DNA from: Deltaproteobacteria bacterium
GTDB taxonomy: Bacteria; Myxococcota; Kuafuiibacteriia; Kuafuiibacteriales; Kuafuiibacteriaceae
Length of the DNA stretch: 42,187 nucleotides
Reading direction: 5' to 3'
Assembly: GCA_011526105.1 (NCBI GenBank)
Contig: WYAZ01000053.1
Span: 1-42,187 of the forward strand
Shown here piece after piece: positions 32,994-42,187 of this stretch. Position 1 is the first letter of the stretch, and each line of letters starts with the position of its first letter. Position numbers and translations under genes: made by a program. Below the pieces are notes generated by a model. The model had not been told where the DNA came from. It saw nothing but the letters and a program-made list of their open reading frames with translations, and did no database searches.

Positions 32994-35303
32994 TTACCCA
33001 GAAGCGACCGGGGTGGCCACCTGCGACCGGCCGGGGCCCGGTCGAAAGCGAATGACGCCCAGCGCCAAAAGGGCCGGCAGGAGGAGCAGGTCGGCCAGGA
33101 GCGCAAAGACGAGCGTCATGGGCAGGAGCGTGCCGAGGATGCGCGTCGAGAAGTAGGCGCTCAGGGAGAAAGGTAGGAATCCAAGGCAGAGGATGACCGA
33201 GGTCTGGACCAGGGCACTCCCGGTGAAATGGAAGGTTCGACGGAGGGCCTCTTTGGGATCATCCGTCCCTAGGGACTCGATGCGCAGGCGAGTGAGGAAG
33301 TGGATGGTGTCGTCCACCGCGATCCCGATGGCGATCATCGCGACGAGAATCGTGTCCGAATCGACCGTACCCCAGAACCACCCCACGTAGCCGCCGAGGA
33401 TGAGCAGCGGGAAGACATTCGGAATCATCGAGAGGATGCCCACCCGAAGCGAACGCAACGCCATGATCATGAGGAGGGTGGTCATCATGAGCGCGAAGAT
33501 GAGCCCACGACGCTGACCATCCACGATGAACTCGATCCAGTTGCCAAAGAGGTATGTGATCCCGGTGGGGGTCACGGTGGCGCCGGTCCCGAGACGCGAC
33601 TCGGTGAGCTCTCGAGCCCTTCGACCCACGAGCCCGGTCTCCACGAGTCCGGCGATGCGAAGTCGCATCGTCATGCGGAGTGTCTTTCGATCGGGCGCGA
33701 GCAGAACGTCGAGCCCTTGGCCCCCAGAGACCTCGAAGAGAAGCAGCGTCTGCGCGACGGATTCCCTGGTGCGCTCATCGGCGCTCACCCCCAAGGCCTG
33801 CTCGACCCGCGAGACCAGGTTGGCCGGCGAGATGACCCGATCGATCTGGGGCAAGGTCTCGAGCTCCTTCTCGAGGGCGAGCAGAGCGGCAATAAACGCG
33901 GGATCCTCAAAGGACCGCGTTTCATCGAGCTCGACGTAGATGTCGACGTTGTTCGTGCCGGCGAAGCGTTCCCTGATGAGACGCTGCGACTTGCGGATGG
34001 GGTTGTCGGCTTCTAGGCGCTCCGTGAAGCTGGTCTCGACCTCGATCTGCAGGATGCCGAGCACCGCCCATACCGTCAGCCCCACGAACGCGGCGACCGT
34101 GGCCCGCGGGAAGCGGAGCGCGATCACTTGGCTCACTTCGCAGACCCAGAGCACGAAGCGGCCGCTGCGGCGCGTCTCGCGCTCGAGACCTGTGGGCTGG
34201 GGTAGGTAGTACAAGAAGATGGGCACCAGGGTCAGCGCGAGGAGCAGCGCGACCGCCACGCCGAACGCGAGCACCAACCCGAGCTGCTGAAACACCGGAG
34301 TGGGGATGAACACCAAAGACAAGAAGCCGAAGAACGTGGTCACCGAGGTCCACACGCAAGCGAGACCCACCTCGCGGCCGGTCTTGATGATGGCCTCCGT
34401 CTTGTCCTTGCCCCCCTCGAGTTCGAGCAGATAGGTGGAACAGAGGTGGATGATGTCGCTGAAGGCGACCGTCACCATGACCGCGGGCACGGCAGCGATG
34501 AGGAGGTTGATCTGCCGATCGAGCAGCACCGCAAAGGCCACCGTCCAACTGATGGAGACAAACGCGACGCCCATCGTCACCAAGACCGGCCAGACGCGTC
34601 GGAAGAGCACGAAGACCACGAGCACGAGCATGCTCAGCGTAAACGGGAAGATCTGAACGATGGTCGCGAGCGCAACCTTGGTGGCCTCCGCCGTCTCGGG
34701 GCCGAGCCCGGCGAGGTGGAGCTGCTCCCGCGTGTAGCCCTCGTCGAAGAAGGCCGCGAGCACCTCCTCGAGCAGGCCGGGAATGGACTCGACCGGGCGA
34801 TTGGTGTCGTTGGTCAGCTCGAGCAGGAACGCGGTGGTGCGCCCGTCTTTGGAGAGGAGCAGCGAGCCGAGGTCGGGGTCACCCGCGAGCTCCGCCCGCA
34901 GCTCCGCCGCTTGCTCCGGGTGCGCGCGGGCCACGGCGCCGTACTTCTCAATCACCAGGTCGTCGTCGACGGAGCGAATGCGCTCGGCGGAGATCGCACT
35001 CGCGACGCGCCTGATCTGCGGGACCTTCTCGACGCGGGCGGCGATACGTTCGAGTCGATCTAAGCTCTTGGGGGTGAAGAGCTCGGGTTCCTCGAAGGCG
35101 ATGAAGAGGCTGTCGGTGGCGCCAAAACGCTCGGAGAGCTCGATGTAGCGCTGGTACTCGGTGCTCTGCCCAAAGAAGAGCTTGAGCATGCTCGAAGCGA
35201 GCACCCCATTCGAGATGATCCCAAAGGAGAGGAGCGTGATCAGGCCGCAGCCAATGATCACCCAGGCTCTGAACCTGAGAACGGCTTCGATGTAGCGTCC
35301 CAA
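32994..35303 (-). CDS. MMPL/RND-family exporter
   Basis: A 769-residue inner-membrane transporter with two repeats, each one hydrophobic helix, a large outer loop and about five further helices. Typical phrases are VAFSDIIHLCSTYLLE in the first half and IGIAVDDTIHFLTRLRIE in the second, each carrying the acidic residue of the proton relay. FFGFLSLVFIPTPVFQQLG resembles a sterol-sensing-type segment. Relatives export lipids or hydrophobic compounds; hopanoid exporters are one branch but nothing here proves that substrate. The start is taken as TTG 35303 (LGRYIEAVLRF), 5 bp after the DUF420 stop, with AAGG upstream. It lies in the ctaB run. Confidence 0.92.
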   Translation of the reverse strand: MGRYIEAVLRFRAWVIIGCGLITLLSFGIISNGVLASSMLKLFFGQSTEYQRYIELSERFGATDSLFIAFEEPELFTPKSLDRLERIAARVEKVPQIRRVASAISAERIRSVDDDLVIEKYGAVARAHPEQAAELRAELAGDPDLGSLLLSKDGRTTAFLLELTNDTNRPVESIPGLLEEVLAAFFDEGYTREQLHLAGLGPETAEATKVALATIVQIFPFTLSMLVLVVFVLFRRVWPVLVTMGVAFVSISWTVAFAVLLDRQINLLIAAVPAVMVTVAFSDIIHLCSTYLLELEGGKDKTEAIIKTGREVGLACVWTSVTTFFGFLSLVFIPTPVFQQLGLVLAFGVAVALLLALTLVPIFLYYLPQPTGLERETRRSGRFVLWVCEVSQVIALRFPRATVAAFVGLTVWAVLGILQIEVETSFTERLEADNPIRKSQRLIRERFAGTNNVDIYVELDETRSFEDPAFIAALLALEKELETLPQIDRVISPANLVSRVEQALGVSADERTRESVAQTLLLFEVSGGQGLDVLLAPDRKTLRMTMRLRIAGLVETGLVGRRARELTESRLGTGATVTPTGITYLFGNWIEFIVDGQRRGLIFALMMTTLLMIMALRSLRVGILSMIPNVFPLLILGGYVGWFWGTVDSDTILVAMIAIGIAVDDTIHFLTRLRIESLGTDDPKEALRRTFHFTGSALVQTSVILCLGFLPFSLSAYFSTRILGTLLPMTLVFALLADLLLLPALLALGVIRFRPGPGRSQVATPVASG

Positions 35304-35308
35304 GCGGA

Positions 35309-35737
35309 CTACGCCTTACCTGGAAACCAGCGATAAAGCATCAGATAGACCAGCACGCCAGTGACCGACACGTACATCCACATCACCCAGGTGACGCGAG
35401 CGATCTTCTTGTGACGCTCGAAATCCCCGATGAACGCGCGATAGGCGGTGAGCACCACGAGCGGGAGATTGATCGCCGCGAGGATGATGTGGCTGATCAA
35501 GATCGCGAAATACACCACTCGGACGGGGCCCTCGCGCAGAAAGAGGGTGGAGCCGTGGAGCGCGTGGTACCAAAGATAGGTCACGAGAAAGATCGCCGAC
35601 GCGGCGAGGGCGCCGATCATGAACTTCCGATGGAGCGCTTTGCGCCCACCCCGAATGGCCCAGAGGCCGCACAGGAGCAAGACGGCCGAGATCGCGTTCA
35701 GCGTGGCGTTGAGCGCGGGTAGATCGGTTGTGCTCAT
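35309..35737 (-). CDS. DUF420 membrane protein (cytochrome oxidase assembly-type)
   Basis: A 142-residue protein with four hydrophobic helices: about 8-25, 36-55 (MIGALAASAIFLVTYLWYH), 72-95 (VYFAILISHIILAAINLPLVVLT) and 112-134. The conserved histidines in YHALHG and SHIILA are present. DUF420 proteins (YozB/CtaM) are known to be needed for maturation of heme-copper oxidases, which fits its place directly after ctaB. ATG 35737 is in an ATGA overlap with the ctaB stop. The longer frame upstream is a shadow. Confidence 0.93.
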   Translation of the reverse strand: MSTTDLPALNATLNAISAVLLLCGLWAIRGGRKALHRKFMIGALAASAIFLVTYLWYHALHGSTLFLREGPVRVVYFAILISHIILAAINLPLVVLTAYRAFIGDFERHKKIARVTWVMWMYVSVTGVLVYLMLYRWFPGKA

Positions 35738-36648
35738 GCGAGCGCGCGGTCGAGCACGAGCGCCAAGAGCAGAATGGGCAGGTAGGTGATCGACGCGAAG
35801 AAGACACGGCGTGCGTGTTGAACGGTTCGGTCCGCGTGAAGGCGAAGGACGGCCCGGCCAAACCACGCGCCGGCCAAGAGCGCGACCGCAGCGTAGACCA
35901 GACCGGCCTCACCCAGCGCGGTCAGCGAGAGGCTCGCGAGCACGAGCGACACCGTCATGCCGATCATGGTGCGTACGACGTTGCGCTCCGCGTGTTCTTG
36001 GCCACCGAAGAAGTCGAACCCGCCTCGCAGGTAGTCCTCGCGATACATCCAGGCCAGCGCCAGAAAGTGCGGAAACTGCCAGAAGTAGAGGACGAGAAAG
36101 AGCGCCAGCGCGGGCCACGAGATGGTGCCCTCCGAGGCGGTAAAGCCCATCACCGGCGGCAGTGCCCCAGGAATGGCGCCGACCCAGATCGCGACCGGGC
36201 CGAGCTTCTTCATCGGCGTGTAGACCAAGACGTAGAGCGCACCGGTCAAGTGCGCGAGCCCGGCGGTGAGCGGGTTCACGAAGGCGAAGAGCAGGCCAAA
36301 GCCGACAAAGAAGAGAAGCAGCGAGAACACGAGCGCCGCGTTGGCGGAGATGCGTCCCGAGGGTACCGGCCGTCCGCGTGTGCGGAGCATACGCAGGTCC
36401 GAACCCTCTTCGAGCACCATGTTCATGCCCGCCGCTCCGGCCGAGGTGGCGTAGAGTCCGAGCGAGAGCCAGAGGAGTCGTGCGAGATCGAAGGAGGCCG
36501 GCCCGAGAGAGAAGCCGAGCACCCCGGTCAACACGACCAGCAGAGAGAGACTTGGCTTGCCGAGCTCGTAGCTCGCTCGAAGCGCGCGCCACGGACCAGC
36601 GCTGGGGAGGCTCAGCGCCTCGGCTTCTTGGCCACCACCTGAGGACAC
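35734..36648 (-). CDS. ctaB: Heme O synthase (protoheme IX farnesyltransferase)
   Basis: A 304-residue UbiA-superfamily prenyltransferase with about eight or nine membrane helices, which adds a farnesyl group to heme b for cytochrome oxidase. Seen: MNMVLEEGSDLRMLRTRGRPVPSGRIS, the first Asp-rich region followed by the RTR.RP..SG family phrase; VYTPMKKL.P.AIWVGAIPGALPPVMG; FWQFPHFLALAWMYREDYLRGG, the second Asp-rich region. One usual Asp of the first motif reads Gly. The product is shorter than COX10 and normal for bacteria. The gene heads a six-gene run. Oxidase subunits are not in the window. Confidence 0.95.
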   Translation of the reverse strand: MSSGGGQEAEALSLPSAGPWRALRASYELGKPSLSLLVVLTGVLGFSLGPASFDLARLLWLSLGLYATSAGAAGMNMVLEEGSDLRMLRTRGRPVPSGRISANAALVFSLLLFFVGFGLLFAFVNPLTAGLAHLTGALYVLVYTPMKKLGPVAIWVGAIPGALPPVMGFTASEGTISWPALALFLVLYFWQFPHFLALAWMYREDYLRGGFDFFGGQEHAERNVVRTMIGMTVSLVLASLSLTALGEAGLVYAAVALLAGAWFGRAVLRLHADRTVQHARRVFFASITYLPILLLALVLDRALA

Positions 36649-36732
36649 GAGGCGCAGTCCTAGATGCGGCCTACGGACAGGTCAACGCGACGCTGCGTCA
36701 CGCCGTCGGTTCGTCGGAGTGATAAAGGGTTT

Positions 36733-37671
36733 ATGCGAGCCAACCAACCCTTGATGACCACCGAAACTTCTGGTTTCTGCCAGATCGGTATGTCCTCCGC
36801 GCTCGAGCGTCGGGACCGCTCGGACGAGCGACCCGACCTCTTCTCCCGAGCCGGGGCCCGACTATCCCGCCTGGAGCGCTGGAACATTCGTTTTGTGCGG
36901 GCCTCGTTTTCAAACCCGTTGCTGAACCGACTCATGGCCGCGCTGCAGCGCTTCCCCGGTTCAACCTGGGTGGAGATCTGCACGAGACAACTTCGTACGG
37001 TGCACGGGCTGGAGCGTCTGCCGCCGCCGGGCGAGCTCGACAACTTCATTCTCGTCTCGAACCACCGGAGCTACTTCGACCTCTACGTGATTTCGATGGT
37101 CCTCATCCAGGCGGGTCTGAAGAAGAGGATGCTTTATCCCGTTCGCTCCAAGTTTTTCTACGATCATCCGCTGGGCTGGTGGGTGAACGGCATCATGAGC
37201 TTCTGGTCGATGTACCCGCCGATCTTTCGGGAGCGCAAGAAGGCGGTCTTGAATCACACCGCGATGAGTGAAGTCATCTGGTCGCTCGCCAACGCGAAGG
37301 TGGGCGTGGGCATTCATCCGGAAGGCACCCGCAACCTCGGAGAAGATCCGTACACCTTTCTGCCCGCGCAAGCCGGCGTGGGGCGAGTGATCCACCAGTC
37401 GCGTGCGATGGTGATTCCAGTCTTCATCAACGGTCTGATCAACGACCTAAAGAAGCAGGTCTCATCGAACTTCGACAAGACCGGTCGCGAGGTGATCGTG
37501 ATGTTCGGAGCGCCAATCGACTTCGGCGGGCTGCTCGACGAGCCCGGTAACGCCAAGGTCTTTCGCAGCCTCGCGGACATGAGCCTCGAGGCAGTGCGCA
37601 AGCTGGGTGAGGAAGAGCGAGCGCTCCGCGCTGAACGGGAGGCCGCTCGTGTGCCCGCCTCATCGAGTTGA
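36733..37671 (+). CDS. PlsC-like 1-acyl-glycerol-3-phosphate acyltransferase
   Basis: Product of ~312 residues with the four acyltransferase blocks: NHRSYFD (block I, NHx4D), an FF/WWVNG-containing region with FRERKK (block II), HPEGTRN (block III) and VIPVFINGL (block IV). It should transfer an acyl chain to lysophosphatidate or a related acceptor at the inner membrane. The start is uncertain: ATG 36733, ATG 36751 (MTTETSG) or ATG 36790 (MSSALER) all precede the conserved part, and none has a strong ribosome site. It is divergent from ctaB. No plsB or plsY neighbour. Confidence 0.88.
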   Translation: MRANQPLMTTETSGFCQIGMSSALERRDRSDERPDLFSRAGARLSRLERWNIRFVRASFSNPLLNRLMAALQRFPGSTWVEICTRQLRTVHGLERLPPPGELDNFILVSNHRSYFDLYVISMVLIQAGLKKRMLYPVRSKFFYDHPLGWWVNGIMSFWSMYPPIFRERKKAVLNHTAMSEVIWSLANAKVGVGIHPEGTRNLGEDPYTFLPAQAGVGRVIHQSRAMVIPVFINGLINDLKKQVSSNFDKTGREVIVMFGAPIDFGGLLDEPGNAKVFRSLADMSLEAVRKLGEEERALRAEREAARVPASSS

Positions 37672-37861
37672 GCTCCGAGCAAGCTCGACTCGGGCGCTCA
37701 CACTGGGCGTTTTCATGTTCTCCGGCGCTTGCGCGGCCGATGAGCCGCCGCGGCACGTGCCTTGGCCCGAAACCCCGCTGCCCTTCGCGATGTTTAGCGC
37801 ATTCGTCGGCCCGCCTTGCGGGCCTCGCGTCTTGGCCGTCTCGCTCGGTCGGGGGTTTTGA
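37649..37861 (+). CDS. Possible small lipoprotein (doubtful)
   Basis: A 70-residue frame starting at a GTG that overlaps the end of the acyltransferase gene by 23 bp. Its first 26 residues look like a lipoprotein signal (charged start, hydrophobic ALTLGVFMF, then SGAC). The remaining ~43 residues are Pro-rich and featureless, and the hairpin at 37808-37824 lies inside. It may be chance or a remnant. Confidence 0.22.
   Translation: MCPPHRVELRASSTRALTLGVFMFSGACAADEPPRHVPWPETPLPFAMFSAFVGPPCGPRVLAVSLGRGF
37808..37824. terminator. Candidate bidirectional hairpin between convergent genes
   Basis: GGCCCGC-CTT-GCGGGCC is a perfect 7-bp GC-rich stem in the ~200-bp gap between the converging acyltransferase and kinase genes. 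No strong T-run follows on either strand, so intrinsic termination would be weak. Confidence 0.4.
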
Positions 37862-37873
37862 GATGAGCTCTGA

Positions 37874-39829
<1,956 letters not shown>

Positions 39830-39876
39830 CGGCCGTGAGTATACCGCGACGAGAGCGCGGGGCTAGGGGCCGGCGC

Positions 39877-40884
39877 CTAGAACAGGCGGCTTCGCCGAAC
39901 CAGCACCAGGGCGAGTCCCACGATGCTCGCACAGAGCCCCCAAAACATGAGGTAGCCGTAGGTCCAGCGGAGCTCGGGGAGGTGCTCGAAGTTCATGCCA
40001 TAGACCCCGCAGATGAAGGTGAGCGGCAAGAAGATCGTCGACAGCAGGGTGAGCTTGGTCATCGCGCGGCTGGTGCGGTGACTCACCATCGACATGGTGA
40101 GGTTGAGCGCCTGCGTCAAGCTGTCACGGTCGACGAGGAGATCCTGAAGCACGACCTCGATGGTGCCCGCCATGTTTGCCATGAATCCTTGCGTGGCTTC
40201 GCTGATGAAGACGGTGCGGCGTGTGGCCAGCTCGTTGAGGATGGCGCGAGCCGGCACGAGCACGGAGCGGAACTGAAGAAGCGACACCCCAACCTCGGAG
40301 ATGGGCTCGAAGATCGCCTCGTCGCGTGCGCCGAGCAACGCCACTTGCAGCTTCTCGACGCGCCGCTCGAGTTGCTTCTGCACCGAGACGTAGTGGTCGG
40401 TCAGGTGGTCCCAGAGTTCGTACAAGAGGAAGCTGGGGGTCTCGGCGAACTGCAAGAAGTCATGTTTACAGTCTCGGCGCACCCCGTCGAGAAGCGGTCT
40501 TGCACCCTCGTGCACGGTGAGCATGAAGCCCTTGCCAAAGATGGCGTCGAGTCGGTCGACCTCGAGTTTCCCGTCGGCGCTCACTCGGCAGGTGGAGAGC
40601 ACGAAGTGAAGGTAGTCCTCGTAGCGTTTGAGTTGAGTGCCGTGTTCTCCGAAGAAGATGTCTTCGATGACGAGGGCGCTGATCAAATCGAGTGACTCGA
40701 GAAAGTTCTTCGACGCTTCTCGATCTCGAATGTCGATGTCGGCCCAGACGAAGTGGCCCTCGCGAAGGGCATCCCGCGTTCGATCGACGTCGATGTTCGC
40801 GTGCGTCTTACCCGTAAAATCGAGCTCCACCGCATCGAACCCAAACGGATCGGCGGGGGTTGACTTCGAATCCGCGACAGACAC
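39877..40884 (-). CDS. corA: CorA-type magnesium/cobalt channel
   Basis: A 335-residue inner-membrane channel, when started at GTG 40884. The family signature YGMN is in ICGVYGMNFEHLPEL between the two C-terminal helices (LTLLSTIFLPLTFICGVYG and YGYLMFWGLCASIVGLALVLV). The long cytoplasmic N-terminal domain and stalk helix (LQFRSVLVPARAILNEL and following) are typical of CorA, which conducts Mg2+ in a gated pentamer. The open frame extends to 41073, but the extra 63 residues mirror the divergent esterase start region and are not CorA-like. It ends 47 bp from the kinase start on the same strand. Confidence 0.9.
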   Translation of the reverse strand: MSVADSKSTPADPFGFDAVELDFTGKTHANIDVDRTRDALREGHFVWADIDIRDREASKNFLESLDLISALVIEDIFFGEHGTQLKRYEDYLHFVLSTCRVSADGKLEVDRLDAIFGKGFMLTVHEGARPLLDGVRRDCKHDFLQFAETPSFLLYELWDHLTDHYVSVQKQLERRVEKLQVALLGARDEAIFEPISEVGVSLLQFRSVLVPARAILNELATRRTVFISEATQGFMANMAGTIEVVLQDLLVDRDSLTQALNLTMSMVSHRTSRAMTKLTLLSTIFLPLTFICGVYGMNFEHLPELRWTYGYLMFWGLCASIVGLALVLVRRSRLF

Positions 40885-41071
40885 CTCGGGTGGCTTTGCC
40901 AGAGCCCTGGGGTGATTGCAACGCGAGGGCCAGGGGGCTGCGGGCGCCAGAGCGCCGCCTGCTCGCACCTCTCGTGACGCCTGTAGGCAACACCCCGCAG
41001 CGCCCGAAACCACCGTTTCCCGCCCGTCTGGGCGATCCAGAGGCGGCACGGCGATTGCGAAGGCTGACTCC
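40885..41071. other. Divergent intergenic region between corA and the esterase
   Basis: A 187-bp gap containing the upstream regions of both genes. I see no convincing promoter pair, riboswitch or Mg2+-leader structure by eye. The size depends on the corA start choice. Confidence 0.4.
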
Positions 41072-42148
41072 ATGCCCTCCCCAACCCCGATGGCGAACCC
41101 ACTCGAAGCCAGCGCAAACCGTCCCCTATCGTCCGAGGTGGCGCGGATCAGCCCCCTGCACCCCGACTCCGTCCAGGTGCTTCATCGAGCGACGCTCGCG
41201 CGAGCGCTCCTGGGTCACAAGCCGACCCGAGACTGCTCGCCCATCGAGGCTCGAAAGAACCATCGGCAACTCGTCGCGGCGGCCGCGATTCCCAAGCCCG
41301 AGGCCGGGCTCGTCGTGGATCTCGAGTGCCCAGGTCCGGCCGGAGCCATTCCGCTGCGCTACTACCGGCCGCTCGGGCACACGGAAAGCGAGCAGCTTCC
41401 GGTGCTGTTGTTCCTCCACGGCGGCGGCGGCGTGATTGGGGATCTCGAGACCCACGACACCCTGTGCCGACAGCTCACCCAGATGGGCCAGTTTGCGGTC
41501 GTCGCCGTAGACTACCGCTTGGCCCCCGAGCACCCCTTCCCTGCCGCCATTGAGGACGCTTTCGCCGCGCTTCGGTGGCTGGCCGCCGGCCACAGTGGTC
41601 TCGAGATCGACATCCGTCGGATCGCGGTCGCGGGTGACAGCTTCGGCGCCAACCTCGCCGCCGTGCTCTGCCTCATGGCACGAGGTGCAGACCTCGAGAT
41701 CAAAGCGCAGCTTCTGATGTGTCCCTCGTTCTGGATCGAGGCCGAGGACGGGTCGTCACCGGAGTTCGTGGATGGCCCGCTCCTCACCGCGGAGGCACAG
41801 GCTTGGTTCTACGAGCACGCCGTCGGTCGCCTTGAACACGGGACAGACTGGCGACACTCGGCGACACTCGCGAGCGAGCACCGTGATCTTCCACCAGCCT
41901 TCGTGCTGACCGCAGGCGCCGATCCGCTGCAGACCGAAGGCGAGCAGTACGCCGAGCAGCTCCGACGCGGCGGAAACATCGTCGTTCATCGATGTTTCCC
42001 GGGCATGCTCCACGGATTCATGATGATGGGCCCCCGGGTGCGTGCGGCTGCGGTGGCACTGGAGGAGCTCACGAGTTTTGCCATCGCGGTGTTTGCGGAA
42101 AGCGTGCACGCACCGCTATCGCCTTCCGACTCATCGATCGCGGTCTAG
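41072..42148 (+). CDS. Alpha/beta-hydrolase, HSL-family esterase/lipase
   Basis: A 358-residue carboxylic-ester hydrolase of the hormone-sensitive lipase group. The oxyanion motif HGGGG is at 116-120, the nucleophile Ser190 in GDSFGAN, the acid Asp284 in AGADPLQTEG and His314 in GMLHGF; the DYRLAPEHPFPAA phrase (148-159) is typical. All catalytic residues are in place. No signal peptide, so probably cytoplasmic. ATG 41072 (MPSPTPMANP) is chosen; the longer frame upstream reads through the divergent corA region. The stop is TAG (42146-42148), made from TA plus the first base of the terminal repeat copy, so the original 3' end may have been slightly altered by insertion. Confidence 0.92.
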   Translation: MPSPTPMANPLEASANRPLSSEVARISPLHPDSVQVLHRATLARALLGHKPTRDCSPIEARKNHRQLVAAAAIPKPEAGLVVDLECPGPAGAIPLRYYRPLGHTESEQLPVLLFLHGGGGVIGDLETHDTLCRQLTQMGQFAVVAVDYRLAPEHPFPAAIEDAFAALRWLAAGHSGLEIDIRRIAVAGDSFGANLAAVLCLMARGADLEIKAQLLMCPSFWIEAEDGSSPEFVDGPLLTAEAQAWFYEHAVGRLEHGTDWRHSATLASEHRDLPPAFVLTAGADPLQTEGEQYAEQLRRGGNIVVHRCFPGMLHGFMMMGPRVRAAAVALEELTSFAIAVFAESVHAPLSPSDSSIAV

Positions 42149-42187
42149 TGTCCCGTCCGAGAAGTTCGATCATGTTCCCGCGAAGTA
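42148..42187. repeat. Second copy of the terminal repeat (40 bp, truncated by window end)
   Basis: Bases 42148-42187 are identical to 1-40, in the same orientation. The copy is preceded by CTA, as expected for insertion at CTAG. The element continues past the window, so its full length here is unknown. Confidence 0.95.

Overview
The window is a high-GC, gene-dense bacterial chromosome segment with 33 well-supported protein genes, one further doubtful small ORF and one tRNA. Most genes lie on the minus strand in tight runs with 1-4 bp overlaps (GTGA, ATGA, TGATG). The gene families suggest a myxobacterium-like member of the Myxococcota: a PATAN/DUF4388 protein, a Ser/Thr kinase with an HRDVSPQN catalytic loop and C-terminal PEGA repeats, a very large TPR protein, several beta-propeller lipoproteins, an ArsS-type arsenosugar locus and a bacterial deoxyhypusine-synthase homologue. 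No plasmid replication, partition, phage or transposase gene was seen.

Layout. 1-185 is a short palindromic-ended repeat (MITE-like), and its first 40 bases recur exactly at 42148-42187. 185-11230 (minus) holds a five-gene run: an anchored protein of unknown function, a 1842-residue TPR protein, a membrane TPR/zinc-ribbon protein, a PATAN protein and a FecR-like protein. 11424-12998 is guaA. 13065-15199 (plus) holds a charged protein with a DUF5763-like Cys/His motif, then a lipoprotein coupled to an MlaE-type permease. 15214-19207 (minus) holds a propeller-like lipoprotein and an arsenosugar-type cluster (ArsS, a tandem AhpD-like protein, a DUF2064 transferase). 19424-20831 holds a Bax-inhibitor-1 protein, a small membrane protein and tRNA-Val(CAC).

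The most striking locus is 20844-23495 (minus). A clear TPP riboswitch precedes an outer-membrane beta-barrel protein and a propeller lipoprotein, which suggests a thiamine-responsive outer-membrane uptake or surface-binding system not built on a recognisable TonB receptor. The leader also shows a legible switch: one segment can pair either with the aptamer 3' end or with the Shine-Dalgarno and start region.

23542-30562 (minus) holds a hybrid histidine kinase, an F420-type NADP-binding protein, another lipoprotein, an NSUN-type RNA m5C methyltransferase and a deoxyhypusine-synthase-like enzyme. 30629-36648 (minus) is a compact six-gene run: ctaB (heme O synthase), DUF420, an MMPL/RND exporter, a thioredoxin-rhodanese fusion, a left-handed beta-helix protein and a pseudokinase. 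The window closes with a PlsC-type acyltransferase, a PEGA Ser/Thr kinase, CorA and an HSL-family esterase whose stop codon abuts the second copy of the terminal repeat.

Limits: functions come from motifs read by eye. No similarity search, folding program or read data was available.
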